A stretch of DNA of 64,000 bases from JBBQXK01 sp052387255 (GTDB lineage Bacteria; Pseudomonadota; Alphaproteobacteria; Rhodobacterales; Rhodobacteraceae). How positions within the stretch are numbered: position 1 is the first letter of the stretch; each line of letters begins with the position of its first letter. Shown here in pieces: positions 59,921 through 64,000 of the stretch. Made by a program: the position numbers and the translations under genes. Where the stretch lies: NCBI GenBank assembly GCA_052387255.1, contig JBQTJI010000034.1, forward strand, positions 45,304 to 109,303, in the 5' to 3' direction. Below the pieces are notes generated by a model. That model made no database searches. It saw only the letters and a program-made list of their open reading frames with translations, and had not been told where the DNA came from.

Positions 59921-60012
59921 CGAAGTCTCCTGTGTCGTCGGGGTCGGCTTGCTGGCCAGATGGGGATGGACGGCAGTCCAGGGAGAACGGGGCGGGGTGA
60001 CGAGGCAGAGGT

Positions 60013-60273
60013 TCATGGTCGCGACCCCGGATTCATCGGCTCGACCCGCACGTCCCAGACCTGCGGGTCGCGTCCCTTCAGCAGATCCGCCGCCGCTTCG
60101 TCCGGGCGACGGGTGAAGATCACCAGGGGCGCGCCGTTGATGCGGTGCACCGCCCCGGTGCGGCGGTCGATCAGGCGGACAGAGCAGGTCGTGCCGGGTC
60201 CGTCGTCGTCTGCCATTCGGCGATGTCCGAACCAGCCCGACGCGGGGCCTCCGAAGGCATTCGCGATGCGCAT
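60013..60273 (-). CDS. Unknown 86-residue protein upstream of the sulfate operon
   Basis: The product starts MRIANAFGGPASGWFGHRRM and contains CSVRLIDRRTGAVHRINGAP and DLLKGRDPQVWDVRVEPM. The codon pattern matches neighbouring genes, and it precedes the small 59920 gene by about 90 bases. I do not recognise a family. It may be the first gene of the sulfate transporter transcript, controlled from the palindromic region near 60338. Confidence 0.6.
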   Translation of the reverse strand: MRIANAFGGPASGWFGHRRMADDDGPGTTCSVRLIDRRTGAVHRINGAPLVIFTRRPDEAAADLLKGRDPQVWDVRVEPMNPGSRP

Positions 60274-60324
60274 CCTCGTGCTCTCCTCTGTCCGGGCGGA
60301 CGGGCCATCCCGTCTGCCTGCCCT

Positions 60325-60352
60325 TAATAACGACATCGTTTGTCGCCTATTA
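60325..60352. promoter_or_regulatory. Extended palindrome in the Lrp/sulfate-operon divergent region
   Basis: The core CGACA-TCGTT-TGTCG (60331-60345) is flanked by TAATA at 60325-60329 and TATTA at 60348-60352, nearly symmetrical about 60338. It lies about 50 bases upstream of the 86-residue gene and 195 bases upstream of the Lrp gene in an AT-rich region. It is a candidate operator for the Lrp-family regulator or a sulfur regulator. Confidence 0.55.
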
Positions 60353-60546
60353 CAAGGGAAAATTCACGCTAAATTCTGTCGTGATTGTGGGAGATCTTTC
60401 CCCATGCCGCCGTCCCCGCCTGCCCGAAGCCTGCAGCCCAAAGTCCGGTGGGGTATATTAAGGATAAAGACGATAGATATTTAGAAAAATCTTGCCGTCC
60501 TGCGGGAATCAGCCAGCCCGGATTGGCCCGGCAACAGGAGGCGCGC

Positions 60547-61020
60547 ATGGATGACCTTGACCTGATCGATCGCAAGATTGCCGCCGAACTGATGCGCGAC
60601 GCGACCCTGCCCGTGGCGCGAATCGCGGAACGGGTCGGCCTGTCGCAGACCCCGTGCTGGAAGCGCATCCAGAAGCTCGAGGCGGCAGGCGTCCTGACCG
60701 CGCGCGTTGCACTTGCCGATCCGCTGCGCCTGGGGTTCGGGCTGATCGTGTTTGTCGGGATCGAGGCCCCGGACCATACGCCCGGCTCGCGCGACCGCTT
60801 CATGCGGGCCGTCCAGGCCGCTCCCGAAATCTTGGAGGTCTACCGGATGGCGGGCGAAATGGACTATCTGATGCGCGTCGCGGTCCCCGGCATGACCGCC
60901 TTCGACGGGCTCTACAAGCGGCTGACCGACGTCGTCCCGATCAAGAACGTCATCTCGCATTTCACGATGGAACGGATGAAGTTCACGACCGCCTACCCCA
61001 TCGACACGCGCGCCCGCTGA
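60547..61020 (+). CDS. Lrp/AsnC family transcriptional regulator
   Basis: The 157-residue regulator has the N-terminal helix-turn-helix (LDLIDRKIAAELMRDATLPV, then VGLSQTPCWKRIQKLEAAGV) and the C-terminal RAM/AsnC_trans domain (EILEVYRMAGEMDYLMRV). AGGAGG precedes ATG 60547. It is divergent from the sulfate-operon side, so it may regulate those genes or itself. The ligand, usually an amino acid, is unknown. Confidence 0.93.
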   Translation: MDDLDLIDRKIAAELMRDATLPVARIAERVGLSQTPCWKRIQKLEAAGVLTARVALADPLRLGFGLIVFVGIEAPDHTPGSRDRFMRAVQAAPEILEVYRMAGEMDYLMRVAVPGMTAFDGLYKRLTDVVPIKNVISHFTMERMKFTTAYPIDTRAR

Positions 61021-61292
61021 CGGACCGCCCTTCCCCGATGGCGAACGTTCAGACGGATCGACCATCGCCCTGCGGGTATCTGGTGGCTGCGACCGTGCCG
61101 GCGCGCATCCGCCATGGCCTCGCGCGGAAGATTGAGCCCGGCCCCGAGACCACCGGCAACGGATAGGTCAATGGCCAGGACGCCCCCATGCCACGCAACT
61201 GGGGCGCGGCCAAAGCGGTGGCGATACGACCGGCGGTACTGTCGGTGTGAGGCATTCGCGGCAGCGTTCCGCCTGACAGATGAGAGCCGCTG

Positions 61293-61697
61293 TCAAACCA
61301 GCCAGTTCTCGACTGCCAAACCCCTGACACGGCCAAACTCGCGCGTGTTCGCCGTCACCAGCACGGCGTCGAGGGCAACTGCATGCGCCGCAATCAGCAG
61401 ATCATTCGCGCTGATCGGGTTGCCTTCCCTCTCGAGATCGAGCCGGATGACTGCATACTCGCCAGCTTCGGCAACGCCGAAGGGCAACAACGGGATGGCC
61501 TCCAGGATAGCTTCGATCTGCGCCAGAAGCCTTGGAGAACCCTTTTTCGCACCCCCGTACAGCAGTTCCGCCGCCGTGATGACACTGACACAGATCGCCT
61601 CCGGCCCAACCAAAGCGATGCGATCCACCACGCGCCCTTGCGGATGTCGCGCCAGATCGGACACGATGTTGGTGTCCAGCATGAACAGGGATGTCAA
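61293..61697 (-). CDS. vapC: VapC-type PIN-domain toxin
   Basis: The 134-residue PIN-domain RNase has the acidic metal-site residues in FMLDTNIVSDL, the Glu in ITAAELLYGG and the Asp in SANDLLIAAHA, with the TANTREF end motif. VapC toxins cut tRNA or rRNA. Its ATG overlaps the vapB stop by four bases. The length and motifs are normal. Confidence 0.93.
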   Translation of the reverse strand: MTSLFMLDTNIVSDLARHPQGRVVDRIALVGPEAICVSVITAAELLYGGAKKGSPRLLAQIEAILEAIPLLPFGVAEAGEYAVIRLDLEREGNPISANDLLIAAHAVALDAVLVTANTREFGRVRGLAVENWLV

Positions 61698-61933
61698 AGG
61701 TCTATGTCCCTCGGCGGCAGCAGGGTGTCATCGACATCCGGGAACTGATCTTCCGGGCCAAGGGGCTTCAGTTGTGCCAGAACCTCCAGCAGGGTCTTCC
61801 TGCGCACGGGTTCAAGGATCAGCTTGTCGCCATCGCGATGGATCAGGACGCGATCACCTGGCAACTCGAAATCTGCCGGGATGCGCACTGCCTGGCTCTT
61901 GTTGTTGCGAAAAAGCTTGGCCTCGCGCGGCAT
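61694..61933 (-). CDS. vapB: VapB-type antitoxin (AbrB fold)
   Basis: The 79-residue antitoxin has the swapped-hairpin AbrB DNA-binding domain (AKLFRNNKSQAVRIPADFEL) followed by DRVLIHRDGDKLILEP and an acidic tail that binds VapC. ATG 61933 gives the conserved MPREAKLFRNN start; the frame is open ten residues further. A perfect inverted repeat lies 49 bases upstream and is the likely autoregulatory site. Confidence 0.92.
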   Translation of the reverse strand: MPREAKLFRNNKSQAVRIPADFELPGDRVLIHRDGDKLILEPVRRKTLLEVLAQLKPLGPEDQFPDVDDTLLPPRDIDL

Positions 61934-61981
61934 CGCCGGATCTTTTTGACTGGCCTGAGGCATCGACGACTACGCGATCAC

Positions 61982-61998
61982 ATATCCAATGTGGATAT
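61982..61998 (-). promoter_or_regulatory. Probable vapBC operator
   Basis: ATATCCA-ATG-TGGATAT has perfect seven-base arms around a three-base centre and lies in the AT-rich stretch just upstream of vapB. VapBC complexes bind such palindromes to repress their own promoter. Confidence 0.75.
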
Positions 61999-62041
61999 AC
62001 ATGCGGGCAAGCCGTGTTGCAAGTCCGGCGTACCTCCCCCT

Positions 62042-62647
62042 TCACGCCATCCCGCCCGCCTTGGCGATCATCGCGGCATGGGTCCGGTTCCTGGCCCCCA
62101 GTTTCCGCGTCAGTGTCTTGACGTGCAGCTTGACCGTCACCTCCTGCAGGCCCAGGTCGCGGGCGATCTCCTTGTTCGACTTGCCCTCGCAGATGCCGCG
62201 CAGCACCGTCACCTCGCGCGCGGTCAGCAGGGCCAGCGGCGCGCCGGGGGCCATGTCGGGGGTCAGAAGGCCCATCGGCGCGAACCGCTCGCCCCGCGCC
62301 ATCAGGCGCACGGCGGCGACCATGGCGCGCGCCGCCATCTTCTTGGGGACAAAGCCACGCACACCGGCCCCGAATGCCGCCTCGGCCAGATCGCGCGAGG
62401 TCGAGGACGCCATCAGGGCCAGGGGCGTGGGGGCCGCCTGGGCCACGGCCTGCGACAGCCCGGCCAGGCCGTTCAGGCCGGGCAGGGCCAGGTCGACCAG
62501 CGCCAGGTCAAAGGGGTCTGCGGCCAGCACCTCGGCCAGTTCGGGCCAGGTGGCCACCGTGGCAACTCCGCTCATCCCCTCGGCCAGAAGGAAGGCCGCG
62601 ACGGTTTCGCGCAGCAGGTCGTGATCATCCGCGACCAGGATCCTCAC
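62042..62647 (-). CDS. NarL/FixJ family response regulator
   Basis: The 201-residue regulator has a receiver domain (ILVADDHDLLRE, the phospho-acceptor Asp in ALVDLALPG, Lys in GFVPKK) and a LuxR-type helix-turn-helix (LTAREVTVLRGICEGKSNKE, LQEVTVKLHVKTLTRKL). GTG 62647 is chosen, with AGAAGGGG upstream; an ATG at 62680 is in frame. No sensor kinase is in view. It lies upstream of vapBC on the same strand with its own spacing. Confidence 0.92.
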   Translation of the reverse strand: MRILVADDHDLLRETVAAFLLAEGMSGVATVATWPELAEVLAADPFDLALVDLALPGLNGLAGLSQAVAQAAPTPLALMASSTSRDLAEAAFGAGVRGFVPKKMAARAMVAAVRLMARGERFAPMGLLTPDMAPGAPLALLTAREVTVLRGICEGKSNKEIARDLGLQEVTVKLHVKTLTRKLGARNRTHAAMIAKAGGMA

Positions 62648-62738
62648 GAACGGCAAGCCCCTTCTGCCGCAGCACGGCATGACCCGATGCCCGCCACCCT
62701 AGCATGACCGGCATAGCTTTCCATCGCGTCACCGCGCG

Positions 62739-63800
62739 TCAGCCACCCCAGACCCGCGCAAGGCAAGACAGCCAGTTGCCATGGCACAGCTTTTCCAGCA
62801 GCGCCGTGTCATAGCCATGCGCGGCCAGCGCCGCCTGCAGCGCGGGCAGGCCGGTGACGTCGCCGATCACGTCGGGCACCGTGGCCCCGTCGAAATCGGA
62901 CCCGAAGCCGACGTGATCCTCGCCCAACCGGGCGATCAGGTGGTCAAGGTGGCGCAGCACCGGGTCCCAGCCGATGTCGGGCGACCGCCGCCCGTCGGGG
63001 CGCAGGAACACGGTGGCGAAGTTCAGCCCGACAAGACCGCCGGTGTCGCGTATCGCGTCAAGCTGCCACTCGGTCAGGTTGCGCGACGATGGCGTCACCG
63101 CGTGGGCGTTCGAGTGGGTGGCGACCAGCGGTGCGCGGGACAGGCGCGCCACGTCGCGGAACCCGGCGGCGTTCAGGTGGCTGAGGTCGATCAGGATGCG
63201 CAGGTCGTCGCAGGCACGCACCAGCCGCACCCCCGCCTCGGTCAGTCCCGGCCCGGTGTCGGGCGACGACGGAAAGGCAAACGGCACGCCGTGGCCAAAG
63301 GCCGTGGGACGCGACCACACCGGACCCAGCGACCGCAGCCCCATCGCGTGGAACACGTGCAGTGCGTCAAGGCCGGGATCGATGGCCTCTGCCCCCTCCA
63401 TGTGCATCACACCCGCGATGCGCCCCGCCGCCATCGCCGCGCGGATCTCGGCCACGCTGCGGCACAACACGAAGGCCCCGCCACTGTCACGCGCCATCGC
63501 CAGCAGATGCCCCGCCATGGCCAGCGCCACCGGCTGCGCCTGTTCCATTGGCACCGGGGCGGGCAGCGGCACGGCATAGGGGGGCGCGTCCATGCGGGCG
63601 TGGAACTGCGTCAGATCGCCCATGTCGGACGAGGGGACATAGATCGCGAACAACCCGCCCGCAAATCCCCCCCGCTGCATGCGTGGCAGGTCCAGGTGGC
63701 CGCCACCGACCTCGCCCAGCCAGATCGCGCGGCGGCGGTCGGGGGCAGTCCACAGGCGCAGGAGAAGGTCGTTGTGTCCGTCGAAAACCGGGATCGTCAT
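62739..63800 (-). CDS. Membrane dipeptidase (M19 family)
   Basis: The 353-residue renal-dipeptidase-type enzyme has the zinc ligands in PVFDGHNDLLLR, the bridging Glu in VMHMEGAEAI, His in LIDLSHLNAAGF and ATHSNAHA, and the Asp in GFGSDFDGA. No signal peptide is present, so it is cytoplasmic. It hydrolyses dipeptides, possibly including D-amino-acid or beta-lactam-type substrates. ATG 63800 is used. Confidence 0.95.
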   Translation of the reverse strand: MTIPVFDGHNDLLLRLWTAPDRRRAIWLGEVGGGHLDLPRMQRGGFAGGLFAIYVPSSDMGDLTQFHARMDAPPYAVPLPAPVPMEQAQPVALAMAGHLLAMARDSGGAFVLCRSVAEIRAAMAAGRIAGVMHMEGAEAIDPGLDALHVFHAMGLRSLGPVWSRPTAFGHGVPFAFPSSPDTGPGLTEAGVRLVRACDDLRILIDLSHLNAAGFRDVARLSRAPLVATHSNAHAVTPSSRNLTEWQLDAIRDTGGLVGLNFATVFLRPDGRRSPDIGWDPVLRHLDHLIARLGEDHVGFGSDFDGATVPDVIGDVTGLPALQAALAAHGYDTALLEKLCHGNWLSCLARVWGG

Positions 63801-63894
63801 GCAATGCCTCTGCGCCGCCTGTCAGCCAAGGCTCGCACAATGCCGACCGGTTGCAACCGCCAAACCGATCACCCATTCACCTTGCACACGGATC

Positions 63895-64000
63895 CCACGG
63901 GGGTGGGGGGGGGGGGTCGCCCCCCCCCTATTCCCCCCGGGCCACGGCGCGGCGGCGCCGCGCTCAGGGGGCGCCTGGCCCCGCCGGCCCGGCGGCCCCC
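63895..64000. other. G/C homopolymer-rich low-complexity end of window
   Basis: The last 106 bases carry runs of eight or more G or C and are almost entirely G/C, with no gene. Such sequence is error-prone in assembly, and the run may mark a contig end or a rearranged repeat. Confidence 0.6.

Noticed and set aside
61049..61336. Possible 95-residue minus-strand gene downstream of vapC
   Set aside because: It overlaps the vapC 3' end, has no ribosome site or recognisable motif, and its composition does not look like a real protein.
1..64000. Search by eye for tRNA, rRNA, insertion sequences and prophage genes
   Set aside because: No tRNA-like cloverleaf, rRNA core sequence, transposase or integrase motif was recognised on either strand; short or degenerate ones could be missed without a covariance-model search.

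Overview
The window reads as chromosome of a high-GC alphaproteobacterium of the Rhodobacteraceae (Rhodobacter/Paracoccus type). The evidence is the RpoE-ChrR singlet-oxygen locus with its divergent operon, a complete beta-hydroxyaspartate cycle operon, HutD, HemP, the DUF1365/DUF3833 proteins and dispersed GC-rich palindromes typical of this group. I saw no rRNA, tRNA, CRISPR array, transposase or prophage. Most genes are in tightly packed operons with 4-8 nt overlaps, mainly on the minus strand.

Layout. 1-0.74 kb: Fic protein cut by the window edge. 0.9-10.7 kb: pnp and rpsO, both minus strand, separated by a ParDE-type toxin-antitoxin pair, a 1689-residue protein with eight tandem GAF domains and a class III nucleotide cyclase, a LysR regulator and a divergent DUF4242 gene. 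11-12 kb: RTX-repeat protein with an N-terminal membrane anchor. 12.1-18.7 kb: singlet-oxygen locus, rpoE-chrR on one strand and a five-gene flavoprotein/DUF1365/transporter/DUF3833/SDR operon on the other, with recognisable sigma-E promoters; a small DUF559 nuclease gene and two repeat copies sit inside that operon. 18.6-23 kb: hutD, mutL, and a caspase-fold/peptidoglycan-binding protein. 23.1-38.2 kb: a biosynthetic locus with a PPTase, an NRPS (formyltransferase, adenylation domain split by a luciferase-like monooxygenase, carrier), a GT2, a PKS ending in a thioesterase, an O-antigen-ligase-like membrane protein and a WecG/TagA glycosyltransferase. 38.3-39.7 kb: DUF1643 protein and a haloacetate-dehalogenase-like hydrolase.

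39.8-45.4 kb: bhcD-bhcC-bhcB-bhcA with divergent bhcR, the route that assimilates glyoxylate to oxaloacetate. 45.5-45.9 kb: a coupled microprotein and hemP. 45.9-54.8 kb: sugar-acid catabolism. A minus-strand operon (IdnO, gluconokinase, a 3-hydroxyisobutyrate-dehydrogenase-type enzyme, LacI regulator, GH13 glucosidase, sugar isomerase) diverges from a plus-strand operon (2-ketoacid reductase, L-idonate dehydrogenase, SMP-30 lactonase) around a gluconate-type palindromic operator. 54.8-56.2 kb: duplicated RTX protein.

56.4-59.8 kb: a sulfate ABC transporter operon in which both the binding-protein gene and cysT carry an in-frame stop, the binding-protein gene has no ATG, and cysA is short; it looks inactivated. 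60-61 kb: two small unknown proteins and an Lrp regulator around a palindrome. 61.3-64 kb: vapBC with its operator, a NarL-type response regulator, an M19 dipeptidase and a G/C homopolymer-rich end.

The most unusual items are the interrupted NRPS with its PKS and glycan-type neighbours, the eight-GAF cyclase, the double nonsense in the sulfate transporter, and the nuclease-plus-repeat insertion in the singlet-oxygen operon. Family and pathway assignments rest on motifs read in the sequence and on recalled knowledge of the families; no database search was run.
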